This document shows, in pieces, positions 41,712 to 50,699 of a stretch of 64,000 nt of DNA. Source of the stretch: Paenibacillus elgii NBRC 100335 (GTDB taxonomy: Bacteria; Bacillota; Bacilli; Paenibacillales; NBRC-103111). The notes under the pieces are model-generated. The model was given only the letters and a program-made list of their open reading frames with translations, was not told the DNA's origin and did not search any database. The stretch's first letter is position 1. The number at the start of each line of letters is the position of its first letter. The stretch is taken from positions 1 to 64,000 of the forward strand of contig NZ_BIMB01000038.1 in the NCBI RefSeq assembly GCF_004000865.1, written 5' to 3'. The position numbers and the translations under genes are program-made.

Positions 41712-44015
41712 TTACAGGTAAGGATTTTCGTGCTTCGCCTTGAGACGGCTCCAGCGGCGTTCGACTTCGTTCTCGAACGATTGCAGCGCCTCCGCGTATT
41801 CGGGCTTCGTCAGGTGCTTCGTCTTGCCCATATTTTTCAACCAGTCGCCAACCGGAATCCGCTTGTTCTTCTCTTCCGGATTGAACGTGATCGTCGTTAC
41901 GCCGTTCTCCACTTCGTACAGTGGGAAGAAGCAGGAGTTGACAGCTTGATCGATCAGCGATTGCCCGATTTGTTCCTCGGACAGCCAGTTGAGCGGACAG
42001 GTGATGAGGATTTTGCCGTAAACCAGACCCTCGTTCTGCGCATAATATTGCGCCTTGGCGGCTTTTTTCAGCAAATCCTGCGGGTTCGCTTCGGACCCGG
42101 TGAACACGTAAGGAATGTTCGTCGCGGCCATAATCTGCGGCGTGTCCTTATGATGGAACAGCTTGCCGCCCTGATGCTTCCCGACATTGGACGTGGAGGT
42201 CCGGTGGCCGAGCGGCGTCGAATAGGACAGCTGCGCGCCGGTATTCATATAGCCTTCGTTATCGTATTCGAGAATGATCATTTTATGATTGCGCAGCGCA
42301 GCGCCGATGGCCGGGCCCATCCCGATATCCATCCCGCCGTCGCCGGTGATCATGACGAACGTGAAATCGTCCGGTAGGTTCAGATGCTCCAACTCGCCGC
42401 GGCGTTTGCGCTCCCAGAACATTTCCACGGCACCGGAGAGCGTTGCCGCTCCGCTTTGGAACAAGTTGTGAATGTAGGTCGCTTTATGCGAAGAATAAGG
42501 ATACCCCGTCGTCACGACCATCGCGCAGCCGGTATGGAACAGCGCCACGATATCTCCTTCGATCCCTTTGAAGAACAGCTCCAGACCGGAGAAAATACCG
42601 CAGCCCGGACAGGCCCCATGCCCCGGTGCAAGCCGTTTCGGCTTCTTGGTCAGCTGGCGGATCGGCGGAACCTTTACCTTCAATTGGCCCGTCGTCTCGT
42701 CTTTGTCAACCGTAATCAATCCGGTCTTCAAATCCTCGTATTTCATCGGCTCGATGACACGCTGCGGCTTCTTGTCCGGATCGCCCGGCGTATGCCCGTA
42801 ATAATCGAACGGGACGTCGACCCGGCCTTTTTGGACCGCTTCGATCGCCAATTCAAACAGGTGATGACCGTCCTCCGCATAGAAGTCTTTGCCGCCCAGC
42901 CCGTAAATCCGGCTGATGACCATCGTATCGCGGTTGCCTTCCGTGAACAGCGCCGCTTTGATCTCCATCGTCATGTTCCCACCGTGCGCCCCGTACGAAT
43001 CCGCGCGGTCGCCGATCGTGACGGCTTTGACGTTTTTGAGCGCTTCGGCGATCTGCTTCTGTGGGAACGGGCGAATCATATTCGGCGCGATCGAACCGGC
43101 TTTGATGCCTTTGGCCCGCAGTTGATCGACGACATCTTTAATGATTTCGGACGCCGAGTTCATCAGGAATACCGCCACTTCGGCGTCTTCCATCCGGTAC
43201 AGGTCGAGAATCGGATAATCGCGGCCCGTCAGCACCTGGTATTCTTGACGGATGCGGTCGAATACTTCTCCGGCGTTGTACATCGCAACGGACTGCTGAT
43301 AGCAGTTGTTGATGTAATCCGGCTCGTTCATGTAAGGTCCTACCGTAATCGGATTGTTGCGGTCAAGCACATGCGGGAACTGCTTCGGCTGCTCACCGAT
43401 GAAGGCATGCACGTCCGATTTGTGAGCGAACGTTTGCACGCGGCGTTTTTGGTGAGAAGTGAAATAACCGTCGGAAGCGACGATGACCGGCAGGCGAACC
43501 TCCGGATCTTCGGCGAGCTTGATGGCCATAATGTTCATATCGTAGACGGCTTGCGGGTCGCGGCACATCAGGATCGGCCAGCCCGTATTGAGCGCGTAGT
43601 ACAGGTCCGAGTGGTCGCCGTGGATGTTCAGAGGTCCGGATACCGAACGGCAGACGAGGTTCAATACCATCGGGAACCGGGTCCCGGATTGCACTGGCAT
43701 CTGCTCCAGCATATACAAGTAACCGTTCGCGCTGGTCGCGTTGAACACGCGTCCACCCGCGGTGGAAGCGCCGTAGCAAATCCCTGCCGAGCCGTGCTCG
43801 CCGTCCGCCGGAATCAGCTTGATGTCATGCTGGCCGTTCGCCTTCATCAGATCGAGGAACTGCGCAACCTCCGTTGACGGCGAAATCGGGAAGTAACCCA
43901 TAATATGGTAGTTAATCTGGTGAGCCGCATAAGCCGCCATCTCGTTGCCGGATTCGTAGACCATCCGCTGCTCAACCGTACCTTGGCTGACCTCTTTGTT
44001 AATTTCAATAGCCAT
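41712..44015 (-). CDS. 2-oxoacid:ferredoxin oxidoreductase, fused alpha-beta subunit
   Basis: The 767-residue TPP enzyme fuses the two catalytic subunits. The alpha half (~1-400) has FPISPSTEVAQFLD and DGEHGSAGICYGASTAGG for the pyrimidine side; the beta half (~460-767) has GHGACPGCGIFSG and ITGDGGMDIG with NEGYMNTGAQ for TPP-pyrophosphate and Mg. It would convert pyruvate or a related 2-oxoacid to acyl-CoA with ferredoxin reduction. The gamma-delta subunit is the gene just upstream, 38 bases away. Substrate specificity cannot be fixed by eye. Confidence 0.9.
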   Translation of the reverse strand: MAIEINKEVSQGTVEQRMVYESGNEMAAYAAHQINYHIMGYFPISPSTEVAQFLDLMKANGQHDIKLIPADGEHGSAGICYGASTAGGRVFNATSANGYLYMLEQMPVQSGTRFPMVLNLVCRSVSGPLNIHGDHSDLYYALNTGWPILMCRDPQAVYDMNIMAIKLAEDPEVRLPVIVASDGYFTSHQKRRVQTFAHKSDVHAFIGEQPKQFPHVLDRNNPITVGPYMNEPDYINNCYQQSVAMYNAGEVFDRIRQEYQVLTGRDYPILDLYRMEDAEVAVFLMNSASEIIKDVVDQLRAKGIKAGSIAPNMIRPFPQKQIAEALKNVKAVTIGDRADSYGAHGGNMTMEIKAALFTEGNRDTMVISRIYGLGGKDFYAEDGHHLFELAIEAVQKGRVDVPFDYYGHTPGDPDKKPQRVIEPMKYEDLKTGLITVDKDETTGQLKVKVPPIRQLTKKPKRLAPGHGACPGCGIFSGLELFFKGIEGDIVALFHTGCAMVVTTGYPYSSHKATYIHNLFQSGAATLSGAVEMFWERKRRGELEHLNLPDDFTFVMITGDGGMDIGMGPAIGAALRNHKMIILEYDNEGYMNTGAQLSYSTPLGHRTSTSNVGKHQGGKLFHHKDTPQIMAATNIPYVFTGSEANPQDLLKKAAKAQYYAQNEGLVYGKILITCPLNWLSEEQIGQSLIDQAVNSCFFPLYEVENGVTTITFNPEEKNKRIPVGDWLKNMGKTKHLTKPEYAEALQSFENEVERRWSRLKAKHENPYL

Positions 44016-44053
44016 TCGTTTGGTTCACCTCTCCCTGCTAACAGTGATTTGTC

Positions 44054-45058
44054 TTACTGGGCCAAGCTAAAACGATGCGGCACACGATGCTCTTCCGCAT
44101 AGCCTTCCGTCTCACGGTTGGAGGACAGCGCCTCGGTCGGACAGGCGACGACGCATTTGAGACAGCCTTTGCAGTACTGATAGTCGATCCCTTGCAGGAA
44201 CATTTGCGGACGCCCTTTTTTGTCCGGCTGCTCTTCCCACACAAAGCAGAAGTCGGGACAGGCGGTGTCACAGGCCGCGCAGTGAATGCATTTCTCGTCG
44301 TCAAAATGCGGCATCATCCCGCTGCGCGATATGCTGAGATCCTTCAGGAGGCTGTTCCCCGGATTCGTCACCATCCCGCCGATCGGCTGGGTCTCATATC
44401 CGTACATTGGAATATCCCACCGCTTCGGCAGTGGCATCTCCGTGCCCTCCGGCAGCGCGAACGTCTGGAACTGCACCTCGTCATAGCCGCGCTGGAACGT
44501 ACGCAGGGCAGGCTCGACCGCGCCAGGGTATTTTTTCTCCAGCGATTTGCGGATAATGCTCTTCATATGCTCGAAATCGAGGAAGTCGCACAGCCGGAAC
44601 AGACTGCCCAACATCGCCATGTTGACGCGGTTTTTCTCCTCCAGCGCAATGCCGGTTGCATCGACCACCGCAATGGTGCCGCCGATCAGCTTCATTTTTT
44701 CTTTGAGGGCTTCCGGACTTTTTGCCGAATTGACCAGAACCAGGCTGTCCTCGTAAATGCCGCTGATCACGTTGACCGTTTTCGACAAGTTTTCATGAAA
44801 AATGCCTACGACGTGCGGACGTTCCACCGGAGTCGTATCGCGAATATTCGTATTTATGTCGCAAAAACGGATATGCGCTTTAACCGGCGAGCCCTTTTTC
44901 TCCGAACCGTAAGAAGAAAAGCTCACGCCGTTAAACCCGCTTCCAACGACGCCAGCCTCCGCAAGCATTTTCCCCGCCAGGTTGGCTCCCAAGCCGCCGA
45001 TGGATTCGAGCCGAATTTCAAAGAAGCCGAGGTCGTTCGTTTTCGGTAGAACTCTCAT
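44054..45058 (-). CDS. 2-oxoacid:ferredoxin oxidoreductase, fused gamma-delta subunit
   Basis: The 334-residue protein fuses gamma (IRLESIGGLGANLAGKMLAE, SYGSEKKGSPVKAHIRF) with a two-cluster ferredoxin-like delta part at ~250-320. The cluster ligands are CIHCAACDTACP and CKGCLKCVVACP, two CxxCxxCxxxCP sets for [4Fe-4S]. ATG 45058 follows GAGGGGAG. It would pass electrons from the TPP subunit to ferredoxin. The gamma-delta then alpha-beta order makes a complete enzyme from two genes. Confidence 0.9.
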   Translation of the reverse strand: MRVLPKTNDLGFFEIRLESIGGLGANLAGKMLAEAGVVGSGFNGVSFSSYGSEKKGSPVKAHIRFCDINTNIRDTTPVERPHVVGIFHENLSKTVNVISGIYEDSLVLVNSAKSPEALKEKMKLIGGTIAVVDATGIALEEKNRVNMAMLGSLFRLCDFLDFEHMKSIIRKSLEKKYPGAVEPALRTFQRGYDEVQFQTFALPEGTEMPLPKRWDIPMYGYETQPIGGMVTNPGNSLLKDLSISRSGMMPHFDDEKCIHCAACDTACPDFCFVWEEQPDKKGRPQMFLQGIDYQYCKGCLKCVVACPTEALSSNRETEGYAEEHRVPHRFSLAQ

Positions 45059-45202
45059 CTGTTCAACTCCCCTCATGTTTGAAAAGTTATACTATTTCCA
45101 CAATTCAGTATACCAGTTTATACCTGCCTCGCATAGGGCTTTTGGCTTGAAAGTTTCGTGTCGCAAGCGCTTTCGTCAACTAAGCTGCCATTGCTCGAGT
45201 AC

Positions 45203-45245
45203 TTGACCTGACACGATTTTCGAAGTAGTATTTATACATACTACT
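45203..45245 (+). promoter_or_regulatory. promoter with a palindromic operator over the -10 box
   Basis: TTGACC (45203-45208), 17 bases, TAGTAT (45226-45231). The perfect 8-bp inverted repeat agtagtat (45224-45231) / atactact (45238-45245) covers the -10 box. A strong AAAGGAG follows and opens a 13-codon frame at 45265 (MHRIASAEVQRKL) before the IMPase gene. Confidence 0.65.
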
Positions 45246-45363
45246 GTAAAGGAGTGGAACGGCGTATGCATCGAATTGCTTCGGCTGAAGTACAGAGAAA
45301 ACTATGAAAAGCTGTTTGCCTCATTTTGCCTAATAATATGAATAACAAAGGATGGGATATTGG

Positions 45364-46173
45364 ATGACTGGGATCGATATTGCTTTTTGCACAGGACTGC
45401 TGAAGGAAGTCGGAGACGACCTGTATGCGAAATTTGCGGAGACGCGAGGAACCCCGCCGCACGATTTCGAGGAGCTTGCACAGCGGTTTCGGCAGCTTAA
45501 CGGCCAAGCGGAGGACGCCATCCGCTCTGCGCTGCAAACGAACTATCCGGCGATCCGCTGGTCCGACGGGGAATTCGATTTGGAAGAACAGCGGCAAGCC
45601 ATGCGTTCGGGCGACTACTGGATCTGCGATCCGATGGATGGAGCGTTTCACTTTTTCCAAGGCTTCACGTTCTGGTCTACGGCGCTCTGCTTGATCCGGG
45701 ACGGCGCTCCGCTCTTTTCCGCCGTATACGACCCGTGCCACCGCGAGCTGTTTCATGCGGTGCAGGGCGAAGGCGCTTATTTAAACGGGGTGCGGATAGC
45801 CGCGGGCAAAAAGCAGGAGCTGAAGCATGCCGTCGTCGCCACCTCCCACTCTACCCTAGTCTCCAAAGACGGCACGCTGGTGGAGACGATTCAAGGGCTT
45901 TCACGGGTTATGTCCCGTTCGATGATCACCCGGATGCTGGGCTCCGTGTCGCTTCAGCTCGCTTATGTCGCAAGCGGGAGGCTGGACGCCTACTGGGAGC
46001 ACGGGAATGACACCTTCGATTGGCTGCCCGGCGCGTTGCTGGTACAGGAAGCCGGAGGCACGGTCACGGATACGGAAGGCCGCCCGTTCAGGCAAGGTCC
46101 CGGCGGAATCGCAGCCGCCAGCCGTACGCTTCACCCGCAGTTGGTCGCTGCTTTACAGGAGAAGGCCGTCTGA
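45364..46173 (+). CDS. inositol monophosphatase family protein
   Basis: The 269-residue sugar-phosphatase-like enzyme has metal motif 2 as CDPMDGAFHFFQG (canonical DPxDGTxNF, so Thr and Asn are changed), LLVQEAGGTVTD at the C-terminal motif with FDWLPGAL replacing WDxAAG, and AVYDPCHRELFHAVQGEGAY. The first metal motif is also altered (SDGEFDLEEQ). Mg-dependent phosphatase activity is possible, but the substrate is uncertain. ATG 45364 is used because ATG 45352 lies inside the AAAGGATGGG site. Confidence 0.85.
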   Translation: MTGIDIAFCTGLLKEVGDDLYAKFAETRGTPPHDFEELAQRFRQLNGQAEDAIRSALQTNYPAIRWSDGEFDLEEQRQAMRSGDYWICDPMDGAFHFFQGFTFWSTALCLIRDGAPLFSAVYDPCHRELFHAVQGEGAYLNGVRIAAGKKQELKHAVVATSHSTLVSKDGTLVETIQGLSRVMSRSMITRMLGSVSLQLAYVASGRLDAYWEHGNDTFDWLPGALLVQEAGGTVTDTEGRPFRQGPGGIAAASRTLHPQLVAALQEKAV

Positions 46174-46183
46174 CTAAATCAAA

Positions 46184-46224
46184 AACCAAGCCCTGACATG
46201 CCGTTGGGCTTGGTTCCCTTTTTC
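46184..46224. terminator. bidirectional terminator
   Basis: AACCAAGCCC / GGGCTTGGTT with T on the + side and A on the other. It lies between the IMPase gene and the ABC operon. Confidence 0.85.
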
Positions 46225-46230
46225 CGCAAA

Positions 46231-47109
46231 CTATTGCCACTTGCCGCCTTCTACGATAATTTCGTTCGGATCGACGTCCGGACCGAGCTCTGCCCTGACG
46301 TATTTGTCGTAGAGCTGCAGCAGAAACTTTTCTTTCCCCAGCGCCTCCAGCTCCTGATTGACCCATTCCCGCAGCTCGCCGTTTCCTTTTTTCACCGCCG
46401 GAGCGATCGGAGCTTCTTTCTCCAGCTTCTCGGGAAGCACCGTGAAGCCGGGATTTTTGCGCACCCAGCTCAACAAGATGAGGCTGTCCTGGGCATACGC
46501 GGGGCTTCGACCGTCCTTCAACGCTTGAAGCGACTCGGTATTTTTTTCAAATTTGATCAGCTCGACGTCCGGCCGGTTTTTGGTCAGAAAAATATCGGCG
46601 GTCGTTCCTTTCGTGACGATCACTTTTTTCCCTTTTAAATCGGCCAGCGACTTGATGCCGCTATCGTCGCGCACGATGACCTGCGTCGCCGCCTTCAAAT
46701 TCGGGTTGGTAAAATCGACCGCCTGCTTCCGCTCCTCGGTCACCGTCATGTTGGCGACGATGAGGTCGACCTTGTCGCTTTGCAGGAACGGAATGCGGCT
46801 TGCCGGCTCGACGACCACGAACTCGGCTTTGCTTTCGTCGCCGAGGAGATCTTTGGCGAAGCGCCTTGCCAAGTCGTTGTCAAAGCCGACAAGCTTGCCC
46901 TTCTCGTCCGTAAAGCCGAACGGAGGCTTATCCGAGAACACGCCGACGATCAGCTTGCCGCGGTCTTTGATTTTTTGCAGCGCGCCTGACGTCTTCGGCT
47001 CCACTCCCGATTTCGCATCGTTCGTCGCCTTTCCGCCCGTGCCACAGGCGGCAAGCAAGCCTGCCAGCAGGCTTAAAACCAATAAGGACAGTTTTCTCTT
47101 TTTTATCAT
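46231..47109 (-). CDS. amino-acid ABC transporter substrate-binding lipoprotein
   Basis: The 292-residue secreted lipoprotein has a lipobox LAAC at residues ~19-22 after a hydrophobic signal ([17 protein letters not shown]). The family 3 solute-binding fold follows: [56 protein letters not shown]. These are the motifs of polar amino-acid receptors (Glu/Gln/cystine type). ATG 47109 overlaps the ATPase stop by four bases. It is the last gene of the five-gene operon. Confidence 0.92.
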   Translation of the reverse strand: MIKKRKLSLLVLSLLAGLLAACGTGGKATNDAKSGVEPKTSGALQKIKDRGKLIVGVFSDKPPFGFTDEKGKLVGFDNDLARRFAKDLLGDESKAEFVVVEPASRIPFLQSDKVDLIVANMTVTEERKQAVDFTNPNLKAATQVIVRDDSGIKSLADLKGKKVIVTKGTTADIFLTKNRPDVELIKFEKNTESLQALKDGRSPAYAQDSLILLSWVRKNPGFTVLPEKLEKEAPIAPAVKKGNGELREWVNQELEALGKEKFLLQLYDKYVRAELGPDVDPNEIIVEGGKWQ

Positions 47110-47873
47110 CCGCTCTCTCTCCCTTTCCATGTCTCCACAAGCAAAAATTTATCTAAAAAGCGTCGGGCACGCTCGGTTTTCGGTTTTGTAAAAAACGCCT
47201 CCGGCGAGCCCGTCTCACAGATTCTCCCTTCGTCCATGAAGACGATCCGATCGGCTACCGCCCGGGCGAAGCCCATTTCATGGGTGACGATCACCATCGT
47301 CATGCCCTGCTCGGCCAGACCGAGCATGACCTCCAGCACCTCCTTGACCATCTCGGGGTCCAGCGCCGCCGTGACCTCGTCGAAGAGAATGACCTCCGGG
47401 TTCATGCACAGCGCCCGCACGATGGCAATTCGCTGCTGCTGACCGCCCGAAAGCTGCCTCGGATAGCCATGCTTCTTATCGAGCAATCCGACGCGCTCCA
47501 GTAGCTTTTCCGCCTGAGCCTCCGCTTCCCGCTTGGACCGGCGCTGGGCTTTGACCGGGCCGAGTATGATATTGTCGAGAACGGTCAAGTGCGGGAACAG
47601 ATGGTAGCTCTGAAACACCATGCCGATCTGCTGCCTAATGTGCTGCCAGCGGACGTTCCCCGAGGTCAGCTCCTGCCCGCAAAACCGGATGCTGCCGGCT
47701 TGCGCCGTTTCCAGCCCGTTCAGGCACCGCAGCAAGGTGCTTTTGCCGCAGCCGCTCGGCCCAAGGATGACGACCACCTCGCCTTTGGCAATCTGAAGGT
47801 CGATCTCTCGCAGCACCCAATGCCGATCGAAAGCTTTGCTTACCTTCGTCAGTTCAAGCAAAATCCCGGACAC
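47106..47873 (-). CDS. amino-acid ABC transporter ATP-binding protein
   Basis: The 255-residue ABC ATPase has Walker [13 protein letters not shown] loop [11 protein letters not shown], signature [15 protein letters not shown], Walker [15 protein letters not shown] and H-loop THEMGFA; the [12 protein letters not shown] stretch is that of polar amino-acid importers. The Asp-Glu dyad reads DEVTAALD, with Val after Glu where Pro or Ala is common. GTG 47873 is chosen (GAGGCGG just before); TTG 47861 is another possibility. It overlaps the upstream permease gene. Confidence 0.9.
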   Translation of the reverse strand: MSGILLELTKVSKAFDRHWVLREIDLQIAKGEVVVILGPSGCGKSTLLRCLNGLETAQAGSIRFCGQELTSGNVRWQHIRQQIGMVFQSYHLFPHLTVLDNIILGPVKAQRRSKREAEAQAEKLLERVGLLDKKHGYPRQLSGGQQQRIAIVRALCMNPEVILFDEVTAALDPEMVKEVLEVMLGLAEQGMTMVIVTHEMGFARAVADRIVFMDEGRICETGSPEAFFTKPKTERARRFLDKFLLVETWKGRESG

Positions 47874-48540
47874 CCGCCTCGCCCCCACTCCGTAGTTTAT
47901 TTTCCAATCTTCTGGATAAGACGGACAGCGGATAGCACAGTGCAAAATAGAGCAGAAACAGCGTTCCGTAGATCAGTACGGATTCTCCTGTCCGCTCAAT
48001 CATTTGCTGCCCCGTCTTGATGATTTCCGTTACGCCGATCAGGACGGCGAGCGACGTTGTTTTGACGATGCGGGTATACACGTTGATGACGGGCGGAATC
48101 ATGCGGCGCAGCGCCTGCGGAAGCAGGACGTGGACATAAAGCTGCACCGGGCTCAGACCGATCGATTGCCCCGCTTCCTTCTGCCCCCTGGGCAGTGAGA
48201 TCAGGGCGCCGCGGACCGCCTCGCCGACCTCCGTCATCCCCCACAGCGACAGCACCAGAACGGCGCAGGCGAAGCCGGGCAGGTCAATGCCGAAGAAGAT
48301 CGGCAAACCGAAGAAAAAGAAAAACAGCCAGACCAAAATCGGAATCGACCGGAACAGCTCCAGATACGTCCGGGTAAGCACGCCCAGCCAGCGTCTGCGG
48401 GAGGCCCGAAGCACTCCGAACACAAGGCCGCCGACCGTGCTGCACACGATGCAGTACAACGCGAGCGTTAACGTCTGAAGCAAGCCTTTGCCGAGCTGGG
48501 GAAGCGATACGATCAAGAGATCAAATCCCGAACTGACCAT
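47854..48540 (-). CDS. amino-acid ABC transporter permease
   Basis: The 228-residue permease has about five membrane segments. The HisM/GlnP-type features are [20 protein letters not shown] and the EAA loop [20 protein letters not shown]. It pairs with the second permease upstream; the two overlap by 20 bases. GGAGGTTC precedes ATG 48540. Confidence 0.92.
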   Translation of the reverse strand: MVSSGFDLLIVSLPQLGKGLLQTLTLALYCIVCSTVGGLVFGVLRASRRRWLGVLTRTYLELFRSIPILVWLFFFFFGLPIFFGIDLPGFACAVLVLSLWGMTEVGEAVRGALISLPRGQKEAGQSIGLSPVQLYVHVLLPQALRRMIPPVINVYTRIVKTTSLAVLIGVTEIIKTGQQMIERTGESVLIYGTLFLLYFALCYPLSVLSRRLENKLRSGGEAGVRDFA

Positions 48541-49186
48541 GCCGGAACCTCCTTTCCACCCAAGAAAGCAAGAAGGACAGCGGCAGGAATAGCAGCAAAT
48601 ACAGGAAGGTCATCAACAGTAGCATTTCGTAGGTTTTATAATAGAGCGCGATGTAGTTCGTGGTGGTGTACAAAATTTCAGGGATCGCCACAGCGGAAAC
48701 GACCGTCGTTTCTTTCAGCAAAAAAATAAAATTAACAAACAAGGACGGTGTCGCAATCCGCAGCGCTTGAGGCAGAACGATCAAGCGAAACAACTGCCAG
48801 CGGGATAGGCCGAGCGCCAGTCCCGATTCCGTCTGGCTCCCGGATACGGCTTCGATCCCGGCGCGGAGCACCTCCGTGAAATAGCCGCCGCCGAGAAACG
48901 TCAACGCCAGTACCGCCGTAGCGTAATTGGACAGATGGATGCCCAGAGACGGCAGCGCAAAATAAACGAAAAACAGCTGAATCAGCAGCGGCGTATTCCG
49001 CGCAAGCTCGACGTAGGCGCGCACAACCCATATGAGCCCGCGCACCCGGAAAAAGATAACGGCCGAGTTCAGCGCAGCCACAAGCAGCGAAGAGACGATG
49101 GCGATTCCGGCGACGGCAAGCGTCACGAGCGCCGCATGGCCGAAGTCCGGCAGATGGTCGAGCATGAATGCGGTATCAAGTGTCAT
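48521..49186 (-). CDS. amino-acid ABC transporter permease
   Basis: The 221-residue permease has YVELARNTPLLIQLFFVYF and the EAA loop ESGLALGLSRWQLFRLIVLP. Its ATG overlaps the stop of the threonine-synthase-like gene by four bases (ATGA). With the other permease it would form the heterodimeric channel of a polar amino-acid importer. Confidence 0.92.
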   Translation of the reverse strand: MTLDTAFMLDHLPDFGHAALVTLAVAGIAIVSSLLVAALNSAVIFFRVRGLIWVVRAYVELARNTPLLIQLFFVYFALPSLGIHLSNYATAVLALTFLGGGYFTEVLRAGIEAVSGSQTESGLALGLSRWQLFRLIVLPQALRIATPSLFVNFIFLLKETTVVSAVAIPEILYTTTNYIALYYKTYEMLLLMTFLYLLLFLPLSFLLSWVERRFRHGQFGI

Positions 49187-50463
49187 GGCAGCGGTTCCCG
49201 TTTCTGCCCGCCCGCTTGGTCATCCGGCGGCCGGAGCCATGGCTCTCCCCGATCGCTCAACCGCTCGCCCGGCTGCAGCACAGGCGGGGCGGCCTGAACC
49301 GTATTCGGGTATTTCACCCCGGAGCCGGTGTTCAATACGACGACGGTCTCCTCTTCCCGAATCCACCCGCTGCTCCGCAGTAAACGGGCGGCAGCAAACG
49401 CCGCAGCGCCCTCCGGGCACACAAAGGCTCCCTCCTCCCCAGCAACCCGGAGCTGCTCGCACAGCAAGGTCCGGTCATCGACCGCTACTGCACAGCCGTC
49501 TGTACGGTAGATCGCGTCGAGCACGAGAAAATCGCCGAGCGCCTTGGGGACGTTAATGCCGAAGGCAACCGTGGAGGATGCGGGCCAGAACGCCGATTCG
49601 GTCTTCTTCTCCTTCCACGCTTGAACAATCGGGGCGCAGCCCTCCGCTTGGACGGCGACCAGCCTCGGCAGCTGGCCTTGAACCCAGCCCAGCGCCTGAA
49701 GCTCCCGGAACGCTTTGAAGAGGCCGATCAAGCCGACGCCGCCACCGGTCGGATACAGTATGACGTCAGGCAGCCGCCAGTTCAATTGCTCGGCGATTTC
49801 GAGGCCCATCGTTTTTTTGCCCTCGATCCGGTATGGCTCCTTTAACGTCGACGCATCGTACAGGCCTTCTTCCGCGATCGCCTGGGCGACGATTTTGCCC
49901 GCATCGCTAATCAGGCCATCGACCAAGTAAAGACGGGCCCCGGCGGCGGCGCATTCTTTGCGCGTGATCTCGGGAGCGTCCGTCGGCATCACGACCGTTG
50001 CCCGGATGCCGGCTCTGGCCGCATACAGCGCCCACGCCGCTCCGGCGTTGCCGTTCGTGGGCATCGCCAGCTCGCGCACGCCAAGCTCCTTCGCTTTGGA
50101 GACGCCAACGGCTGCGCCCCGGGCCTTGAACGAGCCGGTCGGAACAATCCCTTCGTCTTTCATCAGCAGATGTGGGATGCCCATCCCGCTGCCCAGCTTC
50201 GGCATCCGCAAGAGCGGGGTGCCTCCCTCGCCGAGCGTCACTACGTTGTTCGCGCGTTCTACCGGGAGCAACTCGTGGTAGCGCCAAAGACTCCGTTCTG
50301 TTCTTGCCGCCAGCTCGGAGCGGTCCAGCGACGATTTCAACTCCTCCAAACGGTAGCGGACGAGCAGCGGCGAACCGCAAGAGCAACATTGTACCGCCGC
50401 TTGAGCGGAATGCTTCGCTTCGCATTTTGGACAATACAAATGCGAGACATAGCTGAAGGTCAC
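49183..50463 (-). CDS. thrC: threonine-synthase-like PLP enzyme
   Basis: The 426-residue fold-type II PLP enzyme begins with a zinc-ribbon-like CPKC ... CCSCG pair, followed by EGGTPLLRMPKLG, the PLP-lysine motif GIVPTGSFKARGAAVGVSK, PTNGNAGAAWALYAARAG and the phosphate loop LYPTGGGVGLIGLFKAF. These are threonine-synthase features. The gene leads an operon with an amino-acid importer and is not next to hom-thrB, so it may act on an imported amino acid. The start is GTG 50463 with AGGCAGGA before it. Confidence 0.85.
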   Translation of the reverse strand: MTFSYVSHLYCPKCEAKHSAQAAVQCCSCGSPLLVRYRLEELKSSLDRSELAARTERSLWRYHELLPVERANNVVTLGEGGTPLLRMPKLGSGMGIPHLLMKDEGIVPTGSFKARGAAVGVSKAKELGVRELAMPTNGNAGAAWALYAARAGIRATVVMPTDAPEITRKECAAAGARLYLVDGLISDAGKIVAQAIAEEGLYDASTLKEPYRIEGKKTMGLEIAEQLNWRLPDVILYPTGGGVGLIGLFKAFRELQALGWVQGQLPRLVAVQAEGCAPIVQAWKEKKTESAFWPASSTVAFGINVPKALGDFLVLDAIYRTDGCAVAVDDRTLLCEQLRVAGEEGAFVCPEGAAAFAAARLLRSSGWIREEETVVVLNTGSGVKYPNTVQAAPPVLQPGERLSDRGEPWLRPPDDQAGGQKREPLP

Positions 50464-50608
50464 GATGGATTCCTGCCTTTCTACGGGATGCCATGCACGG
50501 TCTGCAACAAAGGAAAAGCCCTTGCTTCGTTCCGCTTGCGCAGAATGAAACAAGGGCTTCCGTCCGTACGGTCAGCAACCTGGCACTTTTCGTTCATTTG
50601 ATGCTTTT
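50464..50608 (-). other. structured 5' leader of the thrC-ABC operon
   Basis: The transcript begins near 50602 and has a ~140-base leader. It contains the near-direct repeat gttgctgaccgtac / gttgcagaccgtgc (minus strand, 50579-50566 and 50508-50495) and a stem AAGCCCTTG / CAAGGGCTTT (50559-50515), followed by a weak T-rich run. A 38-codon frame starts at ATG 50597, out of frame with thrC. No known riboswitch consensus fits. Confidence 0.4.
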
Positions 50609-50637
50609 ATACTATACAGAGTATTCCAATTTGTCAA
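50609..50637 (-). promoter_or_regulatory. promoter of the thrC-ABC operon
   Basis: On the minus strand TTGACA (50637-50632), 17 bases, TAGTAT (50614-50609). Confidence 0.8.
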
Positions 50638-50699
50638 CTGAGATTTTGAACGTCGGTGCAATAGTCTCGGACCTGACTAGAAAGCGGCCGCCCGGGCTC

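Noticed and set aside
42384..43877. 497-codon open frame on the + strand
   Set aside because: It is the antisense shadow of the 2-oxoacid oxidoreductase alpha-beta gene: no ribosome binding site, Arg/His/Val-rich translation and no recognisable domain.
44075..45049. 324-codon open frame on the + strand
   Set aside because: It is antisense to the gamma-delta subunit, which has clear iron-sulfur motifs in the other direction.
49032..49556. 174-codon + strand frame
   Set aside because: Antisense to the end of the threonine-synthase-like gene and to a permease; Ser/Pro/Arg-rich shadow translation.
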